Part shown: positions 34,677-44,325 of the stretch, in pieces
How the letters are laid out: each line of letters starts with the position of its first letter
Position numbering within the stretch: position 1 is the first letter of the stretch
Assembly: GCF_023757625.1 (NCBI RefSeq)
Contig: NZ_JALGBZ010000002.1
Span: forward strand, 682,001-746,000
Reading direction: 5' to 3'
Length of the DNA: 64,000 nt
From: Halomonas sp. S3-1-1
GTDB lineage: Bacteria; Pseudomonadota; Gammaproteobacteria; Pseudomonadales; Halomonadaceae
Notes under the pieces: model-generated
Seen by the model: only the letters and a program-made list of their open reading frames with translations
What the model was told of the DNA's origin: nothing
Database searches by the model: none
Program-made: the position numbers and the translations under genes

Positions 34677-37385
34677 ATGTATTGGAAGCGTATCGAGTTT
34701 ATTCGCCATTCCGGTTTCATGGACGAAAAGTGGTACATGAAGCGCTATCCGGACGTGGCGCGTTCGGGTCTGGATCCTGTCGTTCACTACGTCAAGTACG
34801 GCGAGGCTTGGGGGCGCATGCCGTCACGCTTCTTCGACCCCCGCTACTACGTGAGTACCTACCCGGATGTGGCGCAGTCTGGTGAGAGCCCGCTAATACA
34901 TTATCTGATGCACGGCATCCATGAAGATCGCCTTCCGGCATCGAAAATAACGCTAAACGCGGCGGAATCCGCCCAGATGAAAAGCCGGCGTACAAAGAAG
35001 AAACAGCAGCAGCGCATCAAGGACCTGGTCGCGCGAGCCTATAACCTCGAGTTTTCCAATGTGGCCATCCCTGAGCTTGAAACCATTGCGCGGGATGAAA
35101 GCGGGCTGGCTCGCCAGTTTGCTCTTTGGGAGTTGGGGCTGTGGTACGCCGGCCAGCAAGCGCCCAGCGCCCAGGAAAACGCCGTGGCGTTCTTTCAGGC
35201 GTATATTGAATCCACTCAGGAAGAAGCGGCACAGGTAGCGGCAAAGAAGTTGCTTTCTCAGCTTCATGCCCGGCTTGGGCAGCTTGAAGAAGGCCGGCAC
35301 GTGCTTGCCAGCGTACCGGCTTCACTGCGTGATGACGATTGGCTGCTTGGCCATTTGAACCTGGCCACTACCTCCCAAGCCCGCTTGGAGCTGCTGTCTA
35401 GTATGTACCAACAGCACGGCCTGGAAGGCGTACGCTTCAAACCCGAACACTCCCAGGTAGACGCGCCGGCAAGCTTTTATGAGCGTGTGACCGCCGATAC
35501 TCAAGGCGTTAGCCCTTCCAATACGCTGGTGAGCGTGATCATTCCGGCGTACAACGCGGCCACCATGCTGCCTACCGCGCTTGAATCGCTGCTGGCACAG
35601 TCGCACCAGGCTTTGGAAATCCTGGTAAGCGACGATGCCAGTACCGATGATACCGTGGCGGTAGCCAAGCGTTTTGCCGCGCAGGATTCACGGGTGCGTG
35701 TTCTGACCACTGCTACTAATGAAGGCCCCTATGCCGCGCGAAACCGGGCGCTGGATGAGTGCCGCGGCGAGTTCGTGACCACCCACGATGCCGATGACTG
35801 GTCCCACCCGCGCAAGATCGAAATTCAGGTAGCGCACTTGAAGGCTCACTCGGATGTCATCGCCAACTGCTCGTCGCAGATTCGCCTGCGTGAAGATGGC
35901 GGTATCTATCTGCGGCCGAAGTCGACAACGTTTCTGCTGATGAACCTCTCATCGTTGATGTTCCGCCGCGGGCCGGTCGGTGAAGCGCTGGGGTACTGGG
36001 ACAAGGTGCGGTTTGCGGCGGATTCGGAATTTTTGGCCCGGCTGCGCCAGGTATTTGGTGAGCAGGCCGTGGTGACGTTGGGCGGGGCGCCGCTCTGCTT
36101 TCAGCGCCAGGCAGCGGGCTCGCTCACCGCAGACAGCGATTTTGGCTACCTGGGGTACAAAACCGGGGCGCGTAAAGAGTACGACGAATCGGCGGCCTAT
36201 TGGCGCAAGCGCGCCGGCGAAAGTACGGCACCGCTTCGCTATGGCAAAGAGGGCGCAGAGCGCCAGTTCGCACGGCCCAGCCCCATGCTGCCGGATAAAG
36301 GCGCAAGCCGTACCCATTTCGATGTCATCATCGCCTCGGATTTTCGCCTGCCCGGCGGCACCAGCCACTCGAACATCGAAGAGATCAAGGCGCAGCGCCA
36401 CTTCGGCCTGCGTACCGGGTTGCTCAACCTGCTACGCTACGACCTGAATCCCGGCCGTACCATCAACGAAAGCGTGCGCGATTTGGTAGATGGTGAAAAC
36501 GTGGCGTTCATCGTGGCCGGGGAGCGGGTCACCTGCGACCACCTGGTGATTCGCCACCCGCCGGTGGTACAGCACCTGCAAGATAGATTGCCTCAGGTAG
36601 AGGCGGCGCGTATTTCAGTGATCGTGAACCAGCCGCCTAAACGCGAATACAGCGAAACCGGTGCCACGCTTTATGATATTCCCACCTGCAACCGCCATAT
36701 TCTTCAAGCCTTCGGTAAAGAGGCGCGCTGGTATCCTATCGGGCCGCTGGTACGGGCATCGCTTCACGATCACCACGCAAGCGAGCTTGCCGGGGTAGAC
36801 CTCGCCGACGAGGATTGGGTCAATATCATCAACGTGGATGAGTGGCAGCGCCCAGCGCATACCGTGCACGGCGCGCCCATTCGTATTGGCCGCCACTCGC
36901 GTGATCAGTACGTCAAGTGGCCGGAATCCGCCCAAGTGCTTTCGACGCTTTACCCCGAAGATGAACGGTTCGCGATCCACGTATTGGGCGGTGCGCAGTC
37001 ACCCACGCAAGTGCTGGGCCATTTACCCGGTAACTGGGTGGTTCACGAGTTTGGCTCGCTACACCCGGCGCAGTTTCTGCGCGAGCTGGATTTCTACGTC
37101 TACTACACCCACTCGGATTGGATAGAGGCGTTTGGGCGGGTCATGTTCGAAGCCATGGCCGTGGGCGTGCCGGTGATTATCGACCCAAAATACAAACCGT
37201 TATTCGGCGATGCCGCCGTCTATGCGCGCCCGGAAGAGGTCATCACCGTCATCGAAGCAATGGCCAATGATCCTGCGCGTTATCAACAGCAGGTAGAGCT
37301 AGCTCTTGGGGTGGTCAGAAACCTGTTTGGCTACCGCGTTCACTTGAAGCGCCTAGGGCTTATCGGTAAAACCGTCTCTGCCTAA
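34677..37385 (+). CDS. multidomain glycosyltransferase (repeat module + GT2 + GT4-like)
   Basis: 902 residues. The ATG at 34677 has AGGGA 6 bases upstream; the ATGs at 34647/34650 lack a ribosome site. Two WYL/YPDV modules (about 14-85: FMDEKWYMKRYPDV, FFDPRYYVSTYPDV ... HYLMHGIHEDR) are followed by a basic helical linker (TPR-like, about 100-260), a GT2 domain (about 282-500; SVIIPAYNAATMLPTALESL, DDASTDDT, metal-binding HDADDWSH) and a GT-B-like domain (about 546-902; EAFGRVMFEAMAVGVPVII). The GT2 part is closely similar to that of the gene at 41249. Two transfer reactions are expected; sugars are unknown. Confidence 0.88.
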   Translation: MYWKRIEFIRHSGFMDEKWYMKRYPDVARSGLDPVVHYVKYGEAWGRMPSRFFDPRYYVSTYPDVAQSGESPLIHYLMHGIHEDRLPASKITLNAAESAQMKSRRTKKKQQQRIKDLVARAYNLEFSNVAIPELETIARDESGLARQFALWELGLWYAGQQAPSAQENAVAFFQAYIESTQEEAAQVAAKKLLSQLHARLGQLEEGRHVLASVPASLRDDDWLLGHLNLATTSQARLELLSSMYQQHGLEGVRFKPEHSQVDAPASFYERVTADTQGVSPSNTLVSVIIPAYNAATMLPTALESLLAQSHQALEILVSDDASTDDTVAVAKRFAAQDSRVRVLTTATNEGPYAARNRALDECRGEFVTTHDADDWSHPRKIEIQVAHLKAHSDVIANCSSQIRLREDGGIYLRPKSTTFLLMNLSSLMFRRGPVGEALGYWDKVRFAADSEFLARLRQVFGEQAVVTLGGAPLCFQRQAAGSLTADSDFGYLGYKTGARKEYDESAAYWRKRAGESTAPLRYGKEGAERQFARPSPMLPDKGASRTHFDVIIASDFRLPGGTSHSNIEEIKAQRHFGLRTGLLNLLRYDLNPGRTINESVRDLVDGENVAFIVAGERVTCDHLVIRHPPVVQHLQDRLPQVEAARISVIVNQPPKREYSETGATLYDIPTCNRHILQAFGKEARWYPIGPLVRASLHDHHASELAGVDLADEDWVNIINVDEWQRPAHTVHGAPIRIGRHSRDQYVKWPESAQVLSTLYPEDERFAIHVLGGAQSPTQVLGHLPGNWVVHEFGSLHPAQFLRELDFYVYYTHSDWIEAFGRVMFEAMAVGVPVIIDPKYKPLFGDAAVYARPEEVITVIEAMANDPARYQQQVELALGVVRNLFGYRVHLKRLGLIGKTVSA

Positions 37386-37502
37386 CTATAAAGCCATACG
37401 GCTTGGGTCATAATGACTTAGGGCTAATCGACATGGGCCATGCCAACATGGGCCATAACGACGTAAAAAGTTTTGCTGATCAAACGAGAAGGATAACAAG
37501 TC

Positions 37503-38330
37503 TTGCGTAAACATATTTTTTTCCTTATTCGATTCAGCGTTTTTACCAAAAGCAAAAGCGCTTGGGCCATTGGCAATAAAGTGGACATGGAGGTCTACAA
37601 GCAGAACCTGTTCGATCGAGACCGGCTGTTAACGCACCAGGCGATTTTTGAAAAGGTGACGTTGCCGGGGTTGGATAGCATGATGGACGCCGAACGCGCC
37701 ACGGCGCTGGTGTTCATTTCCGAAGAGCTTCCGGAAGAATTCGAGTCACGACTGCGCGCGCTTTCCGAACAGCGTACGTGGCTTAAAATCGTCAAGGTTC
37801 GAAGCGAGAAAGCGCTGAATCGGCAAATCGACCTTAGGGTAGCCAAGGAGCTCGAGCGTTTCGAGTTCCCGATCTGCTGCGCGTCGGTACGTCTGGATGA
37901 CGACGATGCCCTAGCCAGTGATTACTGCACTGTGCTCGAACGGCACATGTACCCTCACGATGAAGACTATTGCGTCACGTTCCCCGAGGGGATTTTGAGT
38001 GTCTATGCGCAGAACCGCTACACCGACCACTATCAGCACCGTCAGATAAACAATGCCCAAGGCCTGGCCATGGTCAAGACGCTTACCTCGCAAGAGAAAG
38101 TCGAAAGCCCCATTACGGTTTTTTCGGTGGGTAACCACACCAATGTGGATAAGCGTTACCCGGTGGTGATGGATTCCAGACAACGGATGTTCATTAGAAC
38201 CGAGCACGCGCATAGTGATCTGGTGGCCCACGGGGGCCGCGAGCGTGATAAAGCCAAAATGGTACTGCTCGACCAGGACGATCATGACGATTTGAAAGCT
38301 AGATTCGCGTTTTTTTCAGTCGATGCATAA
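37503..38330 (+). CDS. putative rhamnosyltransferase-family protein
   Basis: 275 residues from a TTG with AAGGA about 9 bases upstream. RLDDDDALASDY (about 127-138) is the acidic metal-binding signature of the Pfam putative rhamnosyltransferase family; the protein begins with a short hydrophobic strand (HIFFLIRFSVF) as in that family. With the complete rml set in the same locus a rhamnosyl transfer is plausible, but the donor is not proved by sequence. No membrane segments. The gene is followed closely by another GT-A-like gene, and the two may act in sequence. Confidence 0.75.
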   Translation: MRKHIFFLIRFSVFTKSKSAWAIGNKVDMEVYKQNLFDRDRLLTHQAIFEKVTLPGLDSMMDAERATALVFISEELPEEFESRLRALSEQRTWLKIVKVRSEKALNRQIDLRVAKELERFEFPICCASVRLDDDDALASDYCTVLERHMYPHDEDYCVTFPEGILSVYAQNRYTDHYQHRQINNAQGLAMVKTLTSQEKVESPITVFSVGNHTNVDKRYPVVMDSRQRMFIRTEHAHSDLVAHGGRERDKAKMVLLDQDDHDDLKARFAFFSVDA

Positions 38331-38399
38331 AGATATGCATAACAGAGATGTATAAAAGAGACAAAGTTAGATTCGAGCTTTTTTTATTAGGTATTTTTG

Positions 38400-39179
38400 A
38401 TGATTGTCGATGATCGAATTGTATTTTGTATATCGCTCAAATCAGCCTCTAACGCGACGGACTGGCCGCGGGTATGTCAAATGCTCGAGACTACGGTCAC
38501 GACCATTCAACGCTCGACCAGCAAGCTGTTTCATATCGTGATAGCCGGGCATGAAATGCCCGATATGAAAAATGTCGACTGGGACTCGATCACGTTTCTC
38601 CAAGCGCCTTTTGCGCCTCCAGGCAGCCGAGGCAAGGGGTGGGATAAACTCAAGAAACGCCGCTTGGCCGCTGCCTGGGTCAAGCAGCACTGCCTAAAAC
38701 GGTGCCGTTTGGCGTTTGCCGATGCCGATGACCTGATTAGCGCTTCGTTGATCGATGATGTGTCGAAAATCGATCCGGCCGTCTCCGTGGTGATCGATGC
38801 GGGCTATCGGCTGGATGCGCGCAATGGCGATATGGAACTTATCGCTGACGAGTTTTCGCGCCACTGTGGCTCTTGCTTTCTACCCGTATTCGACAAGCAA
38901 GAGCTGCCGGATTCCTGGGAAGATGAAACTACGGTGTTTTCCTCGTTCGATAGTCATAAAGAGTTTTACACAACGTGTCAGGCGCTTGATCGCGCGGTGA
39001 TGTTGTTGGAGGTACCCAGTATTATCTATCTCATGAATCACGAAGATAGCCTCGAGTATGCCAAAAAAGGCATGAAAGAGAACGCTGTGAAAAAAAGTCT
39101 CAAGCTGTCGCAGCGAGATACCATCCTGAGAAATACTTTTTCGTGCCGCTATTGGGATGGTGTCTTGTATCGGGTCTAG
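38400..39179 (+). CDS. GT-A-like putative glycosyltransferase
   Basis: 259 residues from the ATG at 38400 (TTG at 38397 also in frame). An N-terminal strand IVFCISLKS and the acidic AFADADDLIS (about 101-110) suggest a nucleotide-sugar transferase of GT-A fold with a DAD/DDD metal site. It resembles the gene just upstream in layout (strand, central acidic motif, C-terminal helices) although sequence identity is low. I cannot assign a family with certainty. Confidence 0.6.
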   Translation: MIVDDRIVFCISLKSASNATDWPRVCQMLETTVTTIQRSTSKLFHIVIAGHEMPDMKNVDWDSITFLQAPFAPPGSRGKGWDKLKKRRLAAAWVKQHCLKRCRLAFADADDLISASLIDDVSKIDPAVSVVIDAGYRLDARNGDMELIADEFSRHCGSCFLPVFDKQELPDSWEDETTVFSSFDSHKEFYTTCQALDRAVMLLEVPSIIYLMNHEDSLEYAKKGMKENAVKKSLKLSQRDTILRNTFSCRYWDGVLYRV

Positions 39180-39254
39180 CAGCGCCTATCCGCTGACTGA
39201 TATTGAGTCATGGGGTGAACCCCTCGGGTTTTGCGGCGATGACGTAGTGCTTAA

Positions 39255-41111
39255 ATGCAATGGAACGATTTGATGAGAATTGAAAGAAAAACGACGGCAG
39301 CTTCCATGGCGCCGCTACAGTCGCTGGCTCAGGGCTCCATGTTTTGGCAGCCCGACCACGTAGAGGCGTCGCCCTGGCTCGATCATCTGCCTTGGGTCTT
39401 CTGGCTGATGGAAACCATGCGCCCGCGCCGCTGCGTCACTTTAGGCGCTCGGCCCGGTAGCCCTCATTTGGCACTCTGTCAGGCGGCGATGCGTATTGAC
39501 CCGGATACCGAATGCTTGCTGGTCAGCGATGACAGCGAAACCAGAGACATCGCCGCCGCGGCCGAGCGGCGCTACGGCGGCTGCCACCGTTTGATCAGCG
39601 CCTCGCCGGCGCGTGCGGCCAAGCGTATGCAGTCAGGCATCGATATTTTGGCACTGGACCTGGCCGGCGATGACGAGAACATGGATCTCGTTCTTGAGCG
39701 GTGGCTTGAGTTGATGTCAGATCAAGGCGTCGTGTTGCTTTCCGGCATCAACGGTGGCGATGCCTCGCCCATTCACTACGAGCTGTTTGTTTCGTTGCAA
39801 GAGCGTTATCGCTCGCTATCTTTTCATCACGGTGATGGCTTGGGCGTGGTGGTGGTGGGATCCACCCCCCCAGAGCTGATTGAAACGCTGCTGGCACGCT
39901 GGAAGACGCCCAGCGCAGCCCGCGCCGTACGCGATGTGTTCGCACGGCTGGGGCGTGGCGTGGCCGACCAGGCCGTAAGCGACCAGCACAAGGCAAAGCT
40001 TAGCCACGTGCAGCAGCAGTTCGAGGACGTGGTTCAGGAACGCGATGCAACCAGCGAACGCGCCGAGAAGCTGCGCCAAACGTTGAATCTTAACGAGCAG
40101 GCGCTTGCCAAGCTAAGCGAAGAGAACCGCTTGCTGGATGAAAAACTCGCGGATGCCCACGGTGAGTTAAAAGCCAACAACGATGAGTTGGCGAGCGTGC
40201 GCAAAACGCTTGCCGAAACGCAGAGCACGCTGGAAGAGAGTAACGCTCGGAACGCGGCCCTGGAAGCCATGGTCGCCGAGAAAGACGCTAATATCAGTAC
40301 CCGCTTTAATGAGCTGGCGATTCTGACCGACATGCTGGAAGAGGCGGACAAAAAACGCGACGCTTTAGAGCAGAAAGCTGCTCGGCTCTTCGAGCGCAAC
40401 GAAGAGAAAAAGCGCGATGCCAAAGCGTTTCGCCGCCAGTTGGCTAAAGCCGAAACGCGCGACGCGCAGCGTAAAGACGAGATCCATGAGCTTCGCGAAA
40501 GCGTCAACGCCTCTGAGGCGGCCTACGGCGATGCGACCGCTCGTGAGCATGAGGCACTCATGCAAGTGAGTAAGCTGCAAGACAAATTGCAGGAACGCGA
40601 TCAAGAGCTTGCTGACCGCTTCGAAGAGCTGGGGGATTTGACTGCGGCCATGGAAGCCAGAGAGGCAGAGCTCGAGGCGCTTACGCTCAAACTTGCTGAA
40701 GCCGCGCAGCCCAAGAGCGCCGAACCAAGCCAGCCCCGGCCTGTGGGGAAATCCTCCAAGCGCCTTGGTAAAAAGGCCGAACAGCGCAAGTTGCAAACAG
40801 CCATTGCCGAAGTCGAAGCCAGCCAGTGGTTCGACGCCCAATGGTACTTGCAGCAGTACCCGGACATCGCAAGCGATGATAACTTCAACCGCCGCCCGGC
40901 TTTTCATTACGTGAAGTTTGGCGGTTTCGAAGGGCGCAACCCCTCGCCACACTTCGATAGTGCAGCCTATTTGCAAACCTATCCCGATGTGGTGGCCACC
41001 GGCATCAACCCCTTGGTGCATTACTTAAGAGATGGCATCAGAGAAGAGCGCTTGGCCCGACCGCACGATGCCGGGTCCGACACCAAATTCGGTGCGGGTG
41101 AGTCAACCTAA
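39255..41111 (+). CDS. methyltransferase-like / long coiled coil / WYL-repeat protein
   Basis: 618 residues; ATG at 39255, with ATG 39273 an alternative. Residues about 40-210 look like a class I methyltransferase-type Rossmann domain (RCVTLGARPGSPHLALCQAAM, DILALDLAG), but the glycine motif is atypical and activity is uncertain. Residues about 245-475 are an almost unbroken coiled coil rich in Glu, Lys, Ala and Leu. A basic linker is followed by two repeats (about 518-605: FDAQWYLQQYPDI ... HYVKFGGFEGR; FDSAAYLQTYPDV ... HYLRDGIREER). The plan resembles a molecular ruler such as WbdD, where a coiled coil links a chain-terminating enzyme to its partner; this is inference. Confidence 0.75.
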   Translation: MQWNDLMRIERKTTAASMAPLQSLAQGSMFWQPDHVEASPWLDHLPWVFWLMETMRPRRCVTLGARPGSPHLALCQAAMRIDPDTECLLVSDDSETRDIAAAAERRYGGCHRLISASPARAAKRMQSGIDILALDLAGDDENMDLVLERWLELMSDQGVVLLSGINGGDASPIHYELFVSLQERYRSLSFHHGDGLGVVVVGSTPPELIETLLARWKTPSAARAVRDVFARLGRGVADQAVSDQHKAKLSHVQQQFEDVVQERDATSERAEKLRQTLNLNEQALAKLSEENRLLDEKLADAHGELKANNDELASVRKTLAETQSTLEESNARNAALEAMVAEKDANISTRFNELAILTDMLEEADKKRDALEQKAARLFERNEEKKRDAKAFRRQLAKAETRDAQRKDEIHELRESVNASEAAYGDATAREHEALMQVSKLQDKLQERDQELADRFEELGDLTAAMEAREAELEALTLKLAEAAQPKSAEPSQPRPVGKSSKRLGKKAEQRKLQTAIAEVEASQWFDAQWYLQQYPDIASDDNFNRRPAFHYVKFGGFEGRNPSPHFDSAAYLQTYPDVVATGINPLVHYLRDGIREERLARPHDAGSDTKFGAGEST

Positions 41112-41134
41112 GTAAACGTCTGAAGCAGTGATCG

Positions 41135-41167
41135 AGCGGGGCTCTGTATCGTGCAGGCCCCGCTTTT
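41135..41167 (+). terminator. Rho-independent terminator
   Basis: An 8-bp stem (AGCGGGGC at 41135-41142 with GCCCCGCT at 41157-41164), a 14-base loop and TTTT. It separates the coiled-coil protein gene from the next glycosyltransferase gene. Confidence 0.7.
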
Positions 41168-41248
41168 ACGTTGATGCTTTTACGCTATAGTGTCGGCTGC
41201 CCTATCCTTTGGCCATACAGGCGAAAGGCGAGTATCGAGTAGGTGAGC

Positions 41249-44200
41249 ATGTTTTTCAGTTGGCCCAAAGAAGTGCTTTCAAGGACGGCTGGCAGCGTTA
41301 CGCGTCAACGCCCAGCTGACCAATGTGCGGATGCGTCAAGCGAAACGTTCGATGCCCAGTGGTATCTGGCCGCTTATCCGGATGTCGCTGCTGCAGGTGT
41401 CGACCCCTGGGAGCATTTTCAGCACCATGGCAAACGGGAAGGGCGCTTGGGGCAACGGAATATGGCGCTGGCGTGGGAGCTGGCTCTTTGGCGGGGCGCC
41501 CATGCGGTGGTTCGACCCAAGCTGGAGCGGCTGTTGACCGACCCGAGCTCGAATGTTCAGGAACGGCTTTGTGCCCGCTGGGCGTTGTCTCAGTGGGCCG
41601 GTTGGCAGGGAAAATGGCCAGCGGCGCTCGAGTTGCTGGCGCCCAAGGGAAGGTTTTTGGCCTACGAGCATCCGGGGCCGGCCTTGTGGGTGATCGATAT
41701 CGTGTGTCGTCAGTTGCCCCTTAAGCGCTACGCCAAGCTGGCACGTCAGGCAATGAGTTTCCTGCATGCGCGCTTCCCCGATCACCCGGATACGCCGCTG
41801 GCCGAGGCCAACCTGGCTCTTTTTGTCCATGCCGGCGAAGGCTCGCGCCTAACGACCATCAACCGTTGCTTCAAAATCAACGGCCTTAGGTCGTTGACGC
41901 GTGCTGATTCAGTACAGCCCTTGGGGTTGGATAATCTGGCGACGGAAGACCGGGCCTCATCACGCAGCGCTTTTTCATGTTTGCGCTTGCCGCTTGCTCA
42001 CGATACGACCTTCACGCCGCTAGGCACACCAAACGACAGCTGCACTCCACTTCTCGTTTCTCGTCGTGCTCCTCTCGTCAGCGTCATCGTGCCGCTATAC
42101 AACGCACAGCATACCGTGGCCACAGCACTTGCCAGCTTATTTGCTCAGGTAGGGGTCAGGCTGGACATCATCGTAGTGGACGATGCCAGCAGTGACGAGA
42201 GTGCCCGCGTGGTTACCCGGTTCCAGCATCGTACCCCCGACCATATAACGTTGCGCTTGATTCGCCATACAGTGAATCAGGGGGCTTACGCGGCACGTAA
42301 CACTGGGCTACTAGAAGCTCGGGGGGAACTCATCACCACGCATGATAGCGACGACTGGTCACATCCTCAGAAGCTATTGTTGCAAAGCCAAGCGTTGAGT
42401 TGCCACCCACGAGCCAAGGCATGTCTTTCTCATTGGGTACGGGTTACGCCGACACTTCTTTTTCACCGCTGGCGGCTGGACGAGTTCGGCTGGGTATATC
42501 CCAACATGTCGTCACTGATGTTTCGGCGCGACGTGTTCGAGACGCTGGGGTATTGGGATAACGTGAGCGTGAATGCGGATACCGAGTATCGGCAGCGTAT
42601 AGAGGCTGCTTATGGGAAGTTGGCGCTTAAAGATGTGCTACCGGGCGTGCCGCTTTCCTTTGGCCGAGCAGATGAAGGCTCACTTAGTCAGCATCAGCGT
42701 TCTCATTTGGCGAGCCAGTTTACCGGTATCCGTTTCGATTACATGCAGGCTGCAAGGCACTGGCATGAAACCAATGATTCGCTCTATATGGCCATGGCGC
42801 CATCTCAGCGTTCTTTTCGCGCGCCCAGTGTGCTGTTGCGCTCTACATCACCGCCTAATCCGCCTCTCGATGGATACGAAGCGCTGCTCGAATCATCGAT
42901 GTTCGATGCAGGTTGGTATCTGGAACGCTATATCGACCTGCAGCAAGTGACCATCGAGCCATTTCGCCACTTTTGGGAGGTTGGGGCATTCGAGGGCCGA
43001 GACCCGGGGCCACACTTTTCCACGACCGGGTATTTGCGCGGGTTGTCTTGTGCGTTGCCGGCAGGGTTAAACCCTTTACAACATTATCTTCAAGGCGCTG
43101 CCTGCGAGGAGCGTGCACTTCCCGTATGGCCGGGGGAGTGTACGTTTGATGCCCGGCCGACGGTGCTGCTTTGCGGTCATCAAGCGGGAAGCACTCTGTT
43201 CGGCGCCGAACGTAGCTTGCTCGACGTACTGGATGCCATGCGCACTCTGCGCTGGAATGTAGTAGTGACATTACCCCAGGCAAGCAACCTGGCTTACGAG
43301 CAGGCACTTTTGAAACGCTGTAAAGCGTTGGCTATTCTGCCTTACGGCTGGTGGCAGGTAGGGCGGTTAGCCGTCGAGGCCACCGTTGGCCATTTCCAAG
43401 CGCTGATTCGCCGCTTTGGCGTGAGCGCCGTTCACGGGAACACGGCTGTACTGCAAGAACCCTATGTAGCCGCTCGTCGCGAGGGTATAAGCGCACTCGT
43501 TCATGTGCGCGAGCTTCCCGTCCATGATCGCTCTCTGTGTGAGCAACTGGGCGCCCAACCAGCGGAGCTGGTCGCCCACGTTCATGAACACGCCGATATC
43601 ATTGTCGCCAATTCACGCTTTACCGCTCGTGCATTCAAACCACGAGGTGGTCGGCGTCTTCAAGCGCCTGCGGTACGTGTCGTTCCCAATACCATTGATA
43701 TGACCGCGTTGCTCGCGCTGCCGGAAAGCATCGTGGATGGCCCGCGTCGTTTCCGAGTGGGGATGCTGAGTAGCAACGTCGCTAAAAAGGGGCTCGAAGA
43801 CGTTGAGGTCATGGCTTGGCGCCTTCAAACGCTAGCCCCCGACGTAGAGGTGGTGCTTTATGGCCCGGCGACGTCGTTGATCGAATCGTTGCAAAAGCGC
43901 CAGAGCATTGGCCAAGCACCCGCCAATATTCGTTACGCAGGCTATGTCGAAACACCCGATGAGGCCCTGAGCCAATTGGATATCGTGATGAATCTTTCGC
44001 GCTTTCAAGAGTCTTTCGGACGCACGGTGCTCGAGGCCATGGCCGCTGGCAAGCCCGTCGTGGCTTATCGTTGGGGCGCTATTCCTGAGTTGGTCGTCAA
44101 TCGTGAAACCGGTTTTCTGGTGCCGGTTGGGAATGCGCGTGCCGTTGCCCGTAAACTCGCTTTCTTGAGCCGCTCACCGGAGCGCTGCCTGCATATGGGT

Positions 44201-44305
44201 CGGGCTGGCCGGTCGCGGGCAGTCAAGCTCTATAGCGCCGAGCGCTTAAAAAGCGCGCTTTTTGATAGCTATGCACGTTCCACCCTAAGTGAGTTGCCGT
44301 TTTAG
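41249..44305 (+). CDS. multidomain glycosyltransferase (repeat + GT2 + repeats + GT4)
   Basis: 1018 residues from the ATG at 41249 (TAGGTGAG just upstream; GTG 41243 also in frame). Order: one WYL/YPDV module (about 30-65, FDAQWYLAAYPDV), a helical linker, a GT2 domain (about 274-490; SVIVPLYNAQHTVATAL, VVDDASSDES, HDSDDWSH), two more repeats (about 540-615, FDAGWYLERY; NPLQHYLQG), and a GT4 domain (about 634-1018; GAERSLLDVLDAMR, VVPNTIDMTALL, ESFGRTVLEAMAAGKPVVAY). The GT2 parts of this protein and of the one at 34677 are paralogous (AYAARN..L...RGE..TTHD.DDWSHP shared). It should add two residues to the growing polymer. Confidence 0.9.
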   Translation: MFFSWPKEVLSRTAGSVTRQRPADQCADASSETFDAQWYLAAYPDVAAAGVDPWEHFQHHGKREGRLGQRNMALAWELALWRGAHAVVRPKLERLLTDPSSNVQERLCARWALSQWAGWQGKWPAALELLAPKGRFLAYEHPGPALWVIDIVCRQLPLKRYAKLARQAMSFLHARFPDHPDTPLAEANLALFVHAGEGSRLTTINRCFKINGLRSLTRADSVQPLGLDNLATEDRASSRSAFSCLRLPLAHDTTFTPLGTPNDSCTPLLVSRRAPLVSVIVPLYNAQHTVATALASLFAQVGVRLDIIVVDDASSDESARVVTRFQHRTPDHITLRLIRHTVNQGAYAARNTGLLEARGELITTHDSDDWSHPQKLLLQSQALSCHPRAKACLSHWVRVTPTLLFHRWRLDEFGWVYPNMSSLMFRRDVFETLGYWDNVSVNADTEYRQRIEAAYGKLALKDVLPGVPLSFGRADEGSLSQHQRSHLASQFTGIRFDYMQAARHWHETNDSLYMAMAPSQRSFRAPSVLLRSTSPPNPPLDGYEALLESSMFDAGWYLERYIDLQQVTIEPFRHFWEVGAFEGRDPGPHFSTTGYLRGLSCALPAGLNPLQHYLQGAACEERALPVWPGECTFDARPTVLLCGHQAGSTLFGAERSLLDVLDAMRTLRWNVVVTLPQASNLAYEQALLKRCKALAILPYGWWQVGRLAVEATVGHFQALIRRFGVSAVHGNTAVLQEPYVAARREGISALVHVRELPVHDRSLCEQLGAQPAELVAHVHEHADIIVANSRFTARAFKPRGGRRLQAPAVRVVPNTIDMTALLALPESIVDGPRRFRVGMLSSNVAKKGLEDVEVMAWRLQTLAPDVEVVLYGPATSLIESLQKRQSIGQAPANIRYAGYVETPDEALSQLDIVMNLSRFQESFGRTVLEAMAAGKPVVAYRWGAIPELVVNRETGFLVPVGNARAVARKLAFLSRSPERCLHMGRAGRSRAVKLYSAERLKSALFDSYARSTLSELPF

Positions 44306-44325
44306 TTTTAAAAGGAAGTATCAGT

